Origin: AC-32 sp963813435
GTDB lineage: Bacteria; Actinomycetota; Thermoleophilia; Gaiellales; Gaiellaceae
Assembly: GCA_963813435.1 (NCBI GenBank)
Contig: CAWEYY010000003.1
Span: 1,302,001-1,366,000, forward strand
Length of the DNA: 64,000 nucleotides
Direction of reading: 5' to 3'
Of the stretch, positions 17,104 through 25,062 are shown one piece after another. Below the pieces are notes generated by a model. It was not told the origin of the DNA. It was given only the letters and a program-made list of their open reading frames with translations, and searched no databases. A program made the translations under genes and the position numbers. Position 1 is the stretch's first letter. Each line of letters starts with the position of its first letter.

Positions 17104-18524
17104 AAGCGCCCGTCCCTTTCCATCAGCTCCTCGGCGGCGTTGGGCCCCCAGGTCCCCGCCTCGTAGTTGGGGAACACGGGCCGGTCGCGCTGCCAGCCTT
17201 CGACGATCGCGTCCACGAGCGACCACTGCTCCTCGACCTCGTCCGCGCGAGTGAAGAGGGTCGCGTCGCCGAGCAGGCAGTCCAGGATCAGCCGCTCGTA
17301 CGCCTCCGGGATGCCGGTCCGGAAGGCGCCGCCGTAGAGGAAGTCCATGTGCACGGTGCGGAGCTTCAGACCCTGCCCGGGCACCTTGGCCGCGAACTCG
17401 AGCGAGACACCCTCGTCCGGCTGGATGTGGATCACGAGGACGTTCGGGCGCAGCTCCTCGTCGGCGTCGTCCTCGAACGGCGGGTGAGGCGCGCGCTTGA
17501 ACTCGATCGCGATCGTCGTCTCCTGGCGCGCGAGCCGCTTGCCCGCCCGAACGTAGAACGGCGTGCCGGCCCAGCGCCAGTTGTCGACCCGGAGCCTGGC
17601 CGCGACGAACGTCTCCGTCATGGAGTCGCCCGCCACGCCCGACTCCTCGCGGTAGCCAGGCACTTCCTCTCCCTCGATGAACCCGGCCCCGTACTGGCCG
17701 CGGACCACGTGCTCGGGTTTCGGCGCGTGCATCGCCTTCAGCACCTTCACCTTCTCGTTCCGGACCGACTCGGCGCCGAAGTCGATCGGCGGCTCCATCG
17801 CGGTCAGCGCGACGAGCTGGAGGAGGTGGTTCTGGAAGACGTCGCGGATCGCACCCGCCTGCTCGTAGAACTCGGCGCGACCCCCGATCCCCAACGACTC
17901 CGCGACCGAGATCTGAACGTGGTCGACGAACTGGCGGTTCCAGATCGGCTCGAAGATCCCGTTCGCGAACCGCAGCGCGAGCAGGTTCTGGACCGTCTCC
18001 TTGCCGAGGTAGTGGTCGATCCGGAAGACCTCGCTCTCCTCGAAGTACTCCTCCAGCTCCGAGTTCAGCTCGCACGCCGAGGCCAGATCGCGGCCGAACG
18101 GCTTCTCCGCGATCAGTCGGACCCAGCCCTTCCTCGACCGGTGCGTGCCGATCCGGCGCACGAGAACCTGGACGACGTCGGGCGGGACCGCCAGGTAGTA
18201 GACGCGGTTTCCCGCCGTCCCGCGCTGCTCGTCGAGCTCGCCCAGCACCGCGGTGACTCGCGCCCCCTCGTCCTCGTCCTCGAAATCCGTCGCGAGGTAG
18301 CGCATCCCCTGCGCAAGCGCGTCCCAGATGTCGTCCCGGAACTTGTCGCGGCCGAACTCCTGGACCGCCTCTTTCATCCGCGCGCGGAACTCGTCGTCGC
18401 TCAGCTCGGTGCGCGCGACCCCGACGATTCCGAACTGCTCGGGCAGCAGGCCCCGGAACGCGAGCGAGTAGAGCGCGGGAAAGAGCTTCCGGCGCGTGAG
18501 ATCGCCCGAGGCGCCGAAGATCAC
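17088..18524 (-). CDS. zwf: Glucose-6-phosphate 1-dehydrogenase
   Basis: 478 residues from GTG 18524. The enzyme makes 6-phosphogluconolactone and NADPH at the entry to the oxidative pentose phosphate pathway. Seen: the Rossmann motif IFGASGDLTRRKL, LIAEKPFGRDL, the active site RIDHYLGKETVQNLL with catalytic His, and a C-terminus ending in PNYEAGTWGPNAAEELM. This start cuts into the first beta strand: the same frame continues upstream as NPLLEGLQLRRTPDPCAL, which is normal G6PDH sequence but has no standard start codon. See the separate entry for 18522-18601. Confidence 0.93.
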   Translation of the reverse strand: MIFGASGDLTRRKLFPALYSLAFRGLLPEQFGIVGVARTELSDDEFRARMKEAVQEFGRDKFRDDIWDALAQGMRYLATDFEDEDEGARVTAVLGELDEQRGTAGNRVYYLAVPPDVVQVLVRRIGTHRSRKGWVRLIAEKPFGRDLASACELNSELEEYFEESEVFRIDHYLGKETVQNLLALRFANGIFEPIWNRQFVDHVQISVAESLGIGGRAEFYEQAGAIRDVFQNHLLQLVALTAMEPPIDFGAESVRNEKVKVLKAMHAPKPEHVVRGQYGAGFIEGEEVPGYREESGVAGDSMTETFVAARLRVDNWRWAGTPFYVRAGKRLARQETTIAIEFKRAPHPPFEDDADEELRPNVLVIHIQPDEGVSLEFAAKVPGQGLKLRTVHMDFLYGGAFRTGIPEAYERLILDCLLGDATLFTRADEVEEQWSLVDAIVEGWQRDRPVFPNYEAGTWGPNAAEELMERDGRLWRRH

Positions 18525-18601
18525 GAGCGCGCACGGGTCGGGCGTCCGCCGCAGCTGGAGCCCCTCGAGGAGCGGGTTTCCTCCTGCTCGGCGACGGCCA
18601 T
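18522..18601 (-). pseudogene. Displaced 5' end of zwf (apparent 1-nt deletion)
   Basis: The gnd stop and an ATG overlap as TGATG at 18603-18599, the coupling expected for the zwf start. From that ATG the frame reads MAVAEQEE and then diverges to a TGA at the GTG used above. The zwf frame itself reads NPLLEGLQLRRTPDPCAL. Adding one base in the purine run at 18577-18585 gives a continuous, family-like N-terminus. Either a 1-nt deletion has occurred (biological or sequencing) or translation restarts at the GTG through a GTGA overlap. Confidence 0.7.
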
Positions 18602-19476
18602 CAGCTTCCGGCCGGCTTCACCGCGTGGCCGCCGAACTGGTTGCGCAGCGCGGCGGCGACCTTCGCCGAGAACGACTCGTCCTGACGCGAGGCGAAGCGC
18701 GCGTAGAGCGCGGCGCTGATCGCCGGCGCGGGAACGCTCTCGTTGATCGCCTCGAAGACCGTCCAGCGGCCCTCGCCCGAGTCGTCCACGTAGCCCTCGA
18801 TCTTCTCGAGGTCGCGCCCTTCCTCCTCGAACGCGGAGTAGAGAAGCTCGAGCAGCCAGCTGCGCACGACCGAGCCGTAGCGCCAGATGCCCGCGATCTC
18901 GTGGAGGTCGAGGTCGAACTCGGACGCGTGCATCACCTCGAAGCCCTCGCCGTAGGCCTGCATCAGGCCGTACTCGATCCCGTTGTGCACCATCTTCACG
19001 AAGTGCCCCGCGCCGGACGGGCCCACGTGCGCGTACCCGTCCTCGGGAGCGAGCGAGCGGAAGACCGGCTCGAGGCGCTTCACCGGCTCGTCCTCGCCGC
19101 CGACCATCAGGCAGAAGCCGACGCGCAGGCCCCAGATCCCGCCGGAGACGCCCGCGTCGAGGAAATGGAGGTCGCGTTGTGCCGCTTCGTGGTGGCGACG
19201 CTGCGAGTCGCGGAAGTTCGAGTTGCCCCCGTCGACGATCGTGTCGCCGGGCTCGAGCGCGCTGAGCAGCTCCTTGAACGCATTCTCGGTGACCTCGCCG
19301 GCGGGGATCATCAGCCAGACCGCCCGCGGCGGCTCGAGCTGCGAGGCGAGCTCCTGCAGAGAGTCCGCAGTGGAGGGAACCTTCGGGTCGTACGTCTTGA
19401 TCTCGTGCCCGTTCCGCTCCAGCCGTTCGGTCATGCCTGCGCCCATCCGTCCCAGTCCGACCATTCCGAGTTGCAT
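18601..19476 (-). CDS. gnd: 6-phosphogluconate dehydrogenase, decarboxylating (short form)
   Basis: 291 residues, the shorter GndA/YqeC-like form rather than the 470-residue enteric enzyme. It oxidises 6-phosphogluconate to ribulose 5-phosphate and CO2. Seen: the dinucleotide fold MVGLGRMGAGMTERL, IVDGGNSNFRDSQRR, HFLDAGVSGGIWG, and the catalytic Lys in GHFVKMVHNGIEYGLMQAY. It lies 2 nt after pgi, and its stop overlaps the presumed zwf ATG. Short-form enzymes often prefer NAD, but cofactor use cannot be settled by eye. Confidence 0.94.
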   Translation of the reverse strand: MQLGMVGLGRMGAGMTERLERNGHEIKTYDPKVPSTADSLQELASQLEPPRAVWLMIPAGEVTENAFKELLSALEPGDTIVDGGNSNFRDSQRRHHEAAQRDLHFLDAGVSGGIWGLRVGFCLMVGGEDEPVKRLEPVFRSLAPEDGYAHVGPSGAGHFVKMVHNGIEYGLMQAYGEGFEVMHASEFDLDLHEIAGIWRYGSVVRSWLLELLYSAFEEEGRDLEKIEGYVDDSGEGRWTVFEAINESVPAPAISAALYARFASRQDESFSAKVAAALRNQFGGHAVKPAGS

Positions 19477-19478
19477 CG

Positions 19479-20846
19479 CTAGAGATCCTCCAATCTGACT
19501 CGCACGATTCTGCGGCCCCGCTCCTCGAGTGAGGCGAGGTCGCCGGCGGCCTGTGCGCGGATCAGCCGCCGGAAGCCGAATTTTCGCCCGGGGATCGCGA
19601 CCTCGTCGCCGGGCTCGTCGACGACCTGCACGAAGAGGCCGGTGTTCGGCCCTCCCTTGTGGAGCTGGCCCGTCGAGTGCAGGTAGCGTGGGCCGAGGCC
19701 GTGCGTCACGACGCAGCCGGTCTGCCGCGCCCGCTCGATGAGCGGCTCGAGCTCGGCCTCGCGCACCGGGTCGACGAACGCCTGGATCGCGACGTAGTCG
19801 CCCGGCTCCGCCTCGCCGAGCAGCGCTTCGAGGTCGCCCTTCGGCTCGACGTCCGGGTCGCGGCCCTCGGCCAGCACCTCGTTCGTCTTGTCCTTCGCCG
19901 CCTGGACGTTCGGCTGGTCGAACGCGTTGATCCCGAGGATCGAGCCGGCAACCGCGGTCGCGAACTCCCAGCGGAAGAACTCCTGCCCGAGCTCGTACGG
20001 GCTCGCGAGCCGCACCTCCGGCGCCTGGCGGTCGGGCCCGTCGCGCGACTCGCCGGGCGCGGGAACAAGGCCTTTGCCGTCCTTCCCGGTCGACTCCGCG
20101 AGCAGCTGCTCGGCCCAGAGTCCGAAGTCGCCGGTGTTCGGGTTGATCGTGGCCTTGTCGCGGCCCTCCTCCCAGCCGGCGCCCAGGTCGAGGCCCAGCT
20201 CGAGGCCGGGGTTTCCGTCGGCGCCCCGGCATGCCTCGGCCATCTCGTCCACGCGATCGAGCAGCCGCTCGAGGTCGATCCCGAGCAGCGCGGCCGGAAC
20301 CATCCCGAACACCGACAGCGCGGAGTAGCGCCCGCCGATCGTCGGCTCGCCGTCGAAGACGCGCAGGAAGCCGCGCTCCTTCGCGAGCGCCTCGAGCTCG
20401 GAGCCCGGGTCGGTTATTGCAACGAAGAACTCCCCCCGCTTGCGGGTCTTCTCCCAGAAGTAGTCGAGCTGCGAGCGCGTCTCGAGCGTCGTGCCGGACT
20501 TGGACGAGACGATGAACAGCGTCGCGTCGAGGTCGAGCAGCTCCGTCGCGTGGCGGATCATCGCCGGGTGCGTCGTGTCGAGGACGTGGAAGGAGCTGCC
20601 CTCGAACGTCCTGTTCAGGACATGCGGCGCCAGGCTCGAGCCGCCCATCCCGAGCAGGACGAACGTGTCGATGACGCCCGGTGCGGCGACGTCCTCGACG
20701 AACTGCTGCAGCTCGCCGACGCGGCTGCGCATCCGCATCGGCTCGTCGAGCCAGCCGAGCCACTTCGCCTCGTTAGCTCCGGTCCAGAGGGTGGCGTCGC
20801 GGGCCCAGATCCGCTCGACCATCTCGGCCGGCGCGACGACGGTCAC
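19479..20846 (-). CDS. pgi: Glucose-6-phosphate isomerase
   Basis: 455 residues, shorter than the classical 550-residue enzyme and like the isomerase half of actinobacterial Tal-Pgi proteins. It interconverts glucose 6-phosphate and fructose 6-phosphate. Seen: FVLLGMGGSSLAPHVLNRTF, FIVSSKSGTTLETRSQ (phosphate loop), PTIGGRYSALSVFGMVPAAL, and a C-terminal GLGPRYLHSTGQLHKGGPNTG. The GTG start overlaps the hydrolase stop (GTGA). Its place between tal and gnd links glycolysis to the pentose cycle. Confidence 0.94.
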   Translation of the reverse strand: MTVVAPAEMVERIWARDATLWTGANEAKWLGWLDEPMRMRSRVGELQQFVEDVAAPGVIDTFVLLGMGGSSLAPHVLNRTFEGSSFHVLDTTHPAMIRHATELLDLDATLFIVSSKSGTTLETRSQLDYFWEKTRKRGEFFVAITDPGSELEALAKERGFLRVFDGEPTIGGRYSALSVFGMVPAALLGIDLERLLDRVDEMAEACRGADGNPGLELGLDLGAGWEEGRDKATINPNTGDFGLWAEQLLAESTGKDGKGLVPAPGESRDGPDRQAPEVRLASPYELGQEFFRWEFATAVAGSILGINAFDQPNVQAAKDKTNEVLAEGRDPDVEPKGDLEALLGEAEPGDYVAIQAFVDPVREAELEPLIERARQTGCVVTHGLGPRYLHSTGQLHKGGPNTGLFVQVVDEPGDEVAIPGRKFGFRRLIRAQAAGDLASLEERGRRIVRVRLEDL

Positions 20847-21625
20847 TGCACTCCCTCGAGGAATCCGAGCACGAGCTCGTCGAACTCGGCGGGGCGCTCC
20901 ATGCTCGGAACGTGCGCTGCGCCTGCGATCGTCGCGCGACGCGCGCCGGGAATCTCGGCAACCAGGCGGTCGGCGATGGCGTGCATGTCCGAGACATCCT
21001 CGTCCCCCACGACAAGCAGCGTCGGGGCTGTGATCTCGCCGACCCGGTCGGCCAGGTCCGTCACCAGCAGCTCTTCCTCGGCCGTCTCCTCGAACGGGAG
21101 CTGCAGCTCGAACGCCCGGCGCTGCATCTCCGCGACCTTCGCCCGAACGCCCGGGTCGACCTGCTCGGGGCTTCGGCGAGGGCCGTCCACCCAGGTTCGC
21201 AGGTTGATCTCCACCGCAGTGTCGAGGTCGCCCGTCTCGAGCGCGGCCTCTTCCTCGGCCCAGCCCGACGTCACTTCCTCGGACCAGTCGTGCCCGGGCA
21301 GGCCCGGTGCGACGAGCACGAGAGCGGAGACCAGGTCAGGCCGGGCGATCGCCACCTCCAGCGCAACACGGCCGCCGAGCGAGCCGCCGACGAGTGCCGT
21401 GCGCTCGAACCCGTGCTGCCCTAGAAGCTCGATCAGGTCTCGCGCATGCGCGAAGCGGCCGGCCTCGAGCGGCGAGCGCCCGAAGCCGCACATGTCATGC
21501 CGTAGGACCCGGTGGCCGCGCGTGAACGTCTCCCACTGGGGGTCCCACACGCGGCTGTCGCAGATGCCCTCGTGGACGAGGGCGATCGCCGGACCCTCGC
21601 CGGCGACCTCGGAGTAGATCCTCAT
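20843..21625 (-). CDS. Alpha/beta hydrolase within the pentose-phosphate operon
   Basis: 260 residues, alpha/beta hydrolase fold. Nucleophile Ser about 82 in LVGGSLGGRVALE, oxyanion region ALVHEGICDSRVW, acid near LLVVGDEDVSD, and catalytic His in GAAHVPSMERP. It resembles 3-oxoadipate enol-lactonase and similar carboxylesterases. It sits between tal and pgi, with 12 nt to tal and a GTGA overlap to pgi. No 6-phosphogluconolactonase gene is seen in the locus, so a lactonase role is a reasonable but untested idea. Confidence 0.82.
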   Translation of the reverse strand: MRIYSEVAGEGPAIALVHEGICDSRVWDPQWETFTRGHRVLRHDMCGFGRSPLEAGRFAHARDLIELLGQHGFERTALVGGSLGGRVALEVAIARPDLVSALVLVAPGLPGHDWSEEVTSGWAEEEAALETGDLDTAVEINLRTWVDGPRRSPEQVDPGVRAKVAEMQRRAFELQLPFEETAEEELLVTDLADRVGEITAPTLLVVGDEDVSDMHAIADRLVAEIPGARRATIAGAAHVPSMERPAEFDELVLGFLEGVQ

Positions 21626-21637
21626 CGCGATAGCGGC

Positions 21638-22739
21638 TCAGGCCGAGACGAGCTCGCCGCGCTTGGCGCGGACGCCCTCGAGCAGCTCCGAGAACGAGTC
21701 GGAGAACTTCTGCACGCCCTCGCGCTCGAGCACCGCGACCACGTCGTCGTAGTCCACCCCCGCCTCGGCGAGGCGTTCGAAGACCCGGTGCGCCCCCTCG
21801 AGATCGCTCTCGAGCGTGAGCGCCACCTCTCCGTGGTCCTGGAAGGCCTCGATCGTCTCCTCGGGCATCGTGTTCACGGTCTCCGGGCCGATCAGCTCCT
21901 CGACGTACAGGACGTCCCGATAGGCCGGGTTCTTGGTCGACGTCGAGGCCCACAGGCAGCGCTGCGTGTGCGCGCCCTTCGCTCTCAGGGCATCCCAGCG
22001 CTCGCCGGAGAAGAGCTCCCTGTAGCGCTGGTAGGCGAGCTTCGCGTTCGCGACCGCCAGCTTGCCCTTGAGCTCGTCTGCGGCGCCGCTCTCTTCCAGC
22101 CTGCGGTCAGCCTCGGTGTCGACGCGCGAGACGAAGAAGCTCGCCACGGACGCGACCTTCGACGGATCGCCGCCGGCCGCGACGAGCCGCTCGAGACCGC
22201 GGAGATAGGCCTCCACGACTTCTGCATAGCGCTCGAGAGAGAAGATCAGCGTGACGTTGATGTTGCGGCCGCGCGAGATCATCTCCTCGATCGCCGCGAG
22301 GCCGGGCTCGGTGCCGGGGATCTTCACGAAGCAGTTCGGCCGGTCGACGAGCTCGTGCAGCCGCTGCGCCTCCGAGGTCGTCGCCACGGTGTCGTAGGCG
22401 AAGTTCGGGTCGACCTCGATCGACACGTAGCCGTCCTGCCCCTTGTCCCAGACCGGTCGCAGCAGGTCGCAGGCGTCCTGGACGTCCTTGACGGCCAGGC
22501 GAAGGAAGACCTCCTTGGCGTCGTCCTCTTCCGCGAGAACCTCGCGGAGCTGCTGGTCGTAGGCGTCGCCCTCGGCGATCGCCTTCTGGAAGATGGTCGG
22601 GTTCGAGGTGACGCCGACGACCGCGTCCTCGGCGATCAGCCGCCCGAGCTCGCCGCCGTGGACCAAGCCGGCGCGAGAGGTAGTCGATCCAGACGCTCTG
22701 CCCGAGCGCCGAGAGCTGCTGCAGACGCGATTCAGCCAT
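21638..22739 (-). CDS. tal: Transaldolase, apparent +1 frameshift near the N-terminus
   Basis: The complete protein is about 366 residues split over two frames. The ATG at 22739 gives MAESRLQQLSALGQSVWIDY, then the frame runs off. The second frame picks up as LVHGGELGRLIAEDAVVGVT and continues to the end. Deleting one base in CGGCTTGGTCC (about 22662-22668) restores a normal TalB-like N-terminus. Core motifs are SNPTIFQKAI, NCFVKIPGTEPGLAAIEEM (Schiff-base Lys), INVTLIFSLERY and STSTKNPAYRDVLYVEELIG. It transfers dihydroxyacetone units in the non-oxidative branch. The ATG overlaps the rpiB stop by 8 nt. The frameshift is probably a sequence error, given the gene's central role. Confidence 0.88.
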
Positions 22740-23190
22740 ATGTCCTTTCACCCTCCATCTCTTCGATCTTCTCAAGCCTGCGCACGTAGCGCTCGGCGCC
22801 GTCGAAGCGTGCGGCAAGAAACGCGCGCAGGAGCTCGGTGGACAGCTCGGCGCCGATGATCTCCGATCCGAGGCAGAGCACGTTCATGTCGTCGTGCTCG
22901 ACGCCCTGGTGCGCGGAGTACGTGTCGTGGCAGACGGCCGCGCGAATGCCGGCGATCTTGTTGGCCGCCACCGATGCGCCGACACCAGAGCCACAGACGA
23001 GGATCGCGCGCTCGGCGTCGCCGCCGCGGATCGCCTCGCCGACCTCCCGCGCCTTGTCGGGATAGTCGATCCGAGGCTCGGGAGAATCCGTGCCCAGATC
23101 GACGGCCTCGTGACCCAGCGCGGCCAGCTCGGCGAGGATTCCCTCGCGCAGCTTCACGCCGCGGTGATCGAAGGCAACCGCGACCTTCAT
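22732..23190 (-). CDS. rpiB: Ribose 5-phosphate isomerase B
   Basis: 152 residues. It interconverts ribulose and ribose 5-phosphates. Seen: VAFDHRGVKLREGI (substrate-binding Asp/His), catalytic Cys66 in LVCGSGVGASVAANK, and RAAVCHDTYSAHQGVEHDDMNVLCLG. It is the first gene of the minus-strand operon and is divergent from tkt, with only 21 bp between the two start codons. There is no Shine-Dalgarno; TAACGT (on the minus strand) about 10 nt upstream could be its -10. Confidence 0.95.
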   Translation of the reverse strand: MKVAVAFDHRGVKLREGILAELAALGHEAVDLGTDSPEPRIDYPDKAREVGEAIRGGDAERAILVCGSGVGASVAANKIAGIRAAVCHDTYSAHQGVEHDDMNVLCLGSEIIGAELSTELLRAFLAARFDGAERYVRRLEKIEEMEGERTYG

Positions 23191-23199
23191 CAGGACCGT

Positions 23200-23211
23200 T
23201 ACGTTACCCGG
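23200..23211 (+). promoter_or_regulatory. Overlapping divergent -10 boxes for tkt and rpiB
   Basis: TACGTT (23200-23205) stands 6 nt before the tkt ATG. On the other strand TAACGT (23206-23201) stands 10 nt before the rpiB ATG. The two boxes occupy almost the same bases, so both strands of the pentose-phosphate locus may fire from one melted region. Confidence 0.5.
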
Positions 23212-25062
23212 ATGACCGACGCCGAGCGCTGGCGCGAGCTGGGCCAACAGCTCCGCGTCGACTCGATTCGAAGCACCGCGGTGACCAAGTCCGGCCACCC
23301 GACGTCGTCGATGTCGGCCGCCGACCTCATGGCCGTGCTGATGTCGAAGTACCTCCACTACGACTTCGACGCGCCCGACGACCCGCACAACGACCACCTC
23401 GTCTTCTCGAAGGGCCACGCGTCGCCGCTGCTGTACTCGATGTACCGCGCGGCCGGCGCGATCTCCGAGGAGGAGCTGCTCACGTTCCGCGTCTTCGGCA
23501 GCCGCCTGCAGGGACACCCGACGCCGGCGATCCCGTGGGTCGACGTCGCGACCGGCTCGCTCGGCCAGGGGCTCCCGTATGGGGTCGGAATCGCGCTCGC
23601 AGGGAAGAAGCTCGACCGACTGCCGTACCGCGTCTGGGTGCTCTGCGGCGACAGCGAGATCGCCGAGGGCTCGATGTGGGAGGCCTTCGAGCACGCGGCC
23701 TTCTACGAGCTCGACAACCTGACGGCGATCGTCGACGTGAACCGGCTCGGACAGCGCGGGCCGACGATGCACGGCTGGGATCTCGGCTCGTATGCCGACC
23801 GGGCGCGGGCCTTCGGCTGGCACGTGATCGAGCTCGACGGCCACGACGTCGAGGCGATCGATCGCGCGTACGCCGAGGCGGTCGCAACCGACGGGCAGCC
23901 GACGGTGCTGATCGCGAAGACGATCAAGGGCAAGGGCGTCGCGGCGGTCGCGGACAAGCTCGGCTGGCACGGCAAGGCGCTCGACGACCCGGACGGCGCG
24001 ATCGAGGAGCTCGGCGGCGTTCGCAACATCGTGGTCGACGTGCCCGAGCCCGACCGCAGCGCCGAGCCGCACCGCTTCGACACGAACGACGACGTGCAGA
24101 TGCCGACCTGGGGCGAAGGCGAGGAGGTCGCGACCCGTCGCGCCTACGGCGACGCTCTGGCCGCGCTCGGCTCGCTCCGCGGAGACGTCGTTGCGCTCGA
24201 CGGCGAGGTGAACAACTCGACCTTTGCCGAGATCTTCGCCGCCGCCCACCCCGACCGCTACTTCGAGATGTACATCGCCGAGCAGCAGATGGTCGCGACC
24301 GCGGTCGGGCTCCAGGTGCGCGGCTGGGTGCCGTTCGCCTCGTCGTTCGCGGCCTTCTTCTCGCGCGCGTACGACTTCATCCGCATGGCGGCGATCAGCC
24401 AGGCGAACATCCGGCTCTGCGGGTCGCACGCGGGTGTCTCGATCGGCGAGGACGGCCCTTCGCAGATGGCGCTCGAGGACCTGGCGATGATCCGCGCGGT
24501 TCACGGCTCGACCGTCCTCTACCCGTCCGACCCGAATCAGACGGCGAAGCTGGTCGCGGAGATGGCCGACCGCGAGGGGATCGTCTTCATGCGTACGACG
24601 CGCGCGGCGACTCCCGTGATCTACGGCGCCGACGAGGAGTTTCCGATCGGCGGCTCACGCGTGCTCCGTGACGGCGACGACGTCGCGATCGTGGCCGCAG
24701 GGATCACGCTGCACGAGTCGCTGAAGGCGGCCGACGCGCTGGCGGGCGAGGGCATCTCGGCGCGCGTGATCGACCTCTACTCGGTCAAGCCCGTCGACGC
24801 GGAGACATTGCGCGCGGCCGCGGAAGCGACCGGAGGGCGCATGCTCACGGTCGAGGACCACTGGCCCGAAGGCGGGATCGGCGATGCGGTGCTCGAGGCG
24901 CTCTCCGAAGGTGAGGCGCCGGTCCGGCTCGTGCGCCTGGCCGTGCGCGAGATGCCCGGGTCCGGGAAGCCGGCCGAGCTGATGAGCGCGGCAGGGATCG
25001 ACGCCGAGCACATCGCCGAGGCTGTGCGCTCGCTCGTCGGCGCCACGGTCGGCGCGCGCTAG
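23212..25062 (+). CDS. tkt: Transketolase
   Basis: 616 residues, single-chain thiamine diphosphate enzyme that moves two-carbon units between sugar phosphates. Seen: STAVTKSGHPTSSMSAADLM, SKGHASPLLYSMYRA, the ThDP motif CGDSEIAEGSMWEAFEHAAFYELDN, and in the pyrimidine domain EMYIAEQQMVATAVGL with catalytic Glu, SHAGVSIGEDGPSQMALEDL and a C-terminal domain starting near GGSRVLRDGDD. It is shorter than the 660-residue enteric form. The ATG is supported by the 6-nt leaderless spacing. Its stop shares CTAG with the convergent kinase. Confidence 0.95.
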   Translation: MTDAERWRELGQQLRVDSIRSTAVTKSGHPTSSMSAADLMAVLMSKYLHYDFDAPDDPHNDHLVFSKGHASPLLYSMYRAAGAISEEELLTFRVFGSRLQGHPTPAIPWVDVATGSLGQGLPYGVGIALAGKKLDRLPYRVWVLCGDSEIAEGSMWEAFEHAAFYELDNLTAIVDVNRLGQRGPTMHGWDLGSYADRARAFGWHVIELDGHDVEAIDRAYAEAVATDGQPTVLIAKTIKGKGVAAVADKLGWHGKALDDPDGAIEELGGVRNIVVDVPEPDRSAEPHRFDTNDDVQMPTWGEGEEVATRRAYGDALAALGSLRGDVVALDGEVNNSTFAEIFAAAHPDRYFEMYIAEQQMVATAVGLQVRGWVPFASSFAAFFSRAYDFIRMAAISQANIRLCGSHAGVSIGEDGPSQMALEDLAMIRAVHGSTVLYPSDPNQTAKLVAEMADREGIVFMRTTRAATPVIYGADEEFPIGGSRVLRDGDDVAIVAAGITLHESLKAADALAGEGISARVIDLYSVKPVDAETLRAAAEATGGRMLTVEDHWPEGGIGDAVLEALSEGEAPVRLVRLAVREMPGSGKPAELMSAAGIDAEHIAEAVRSLVGATVGAR

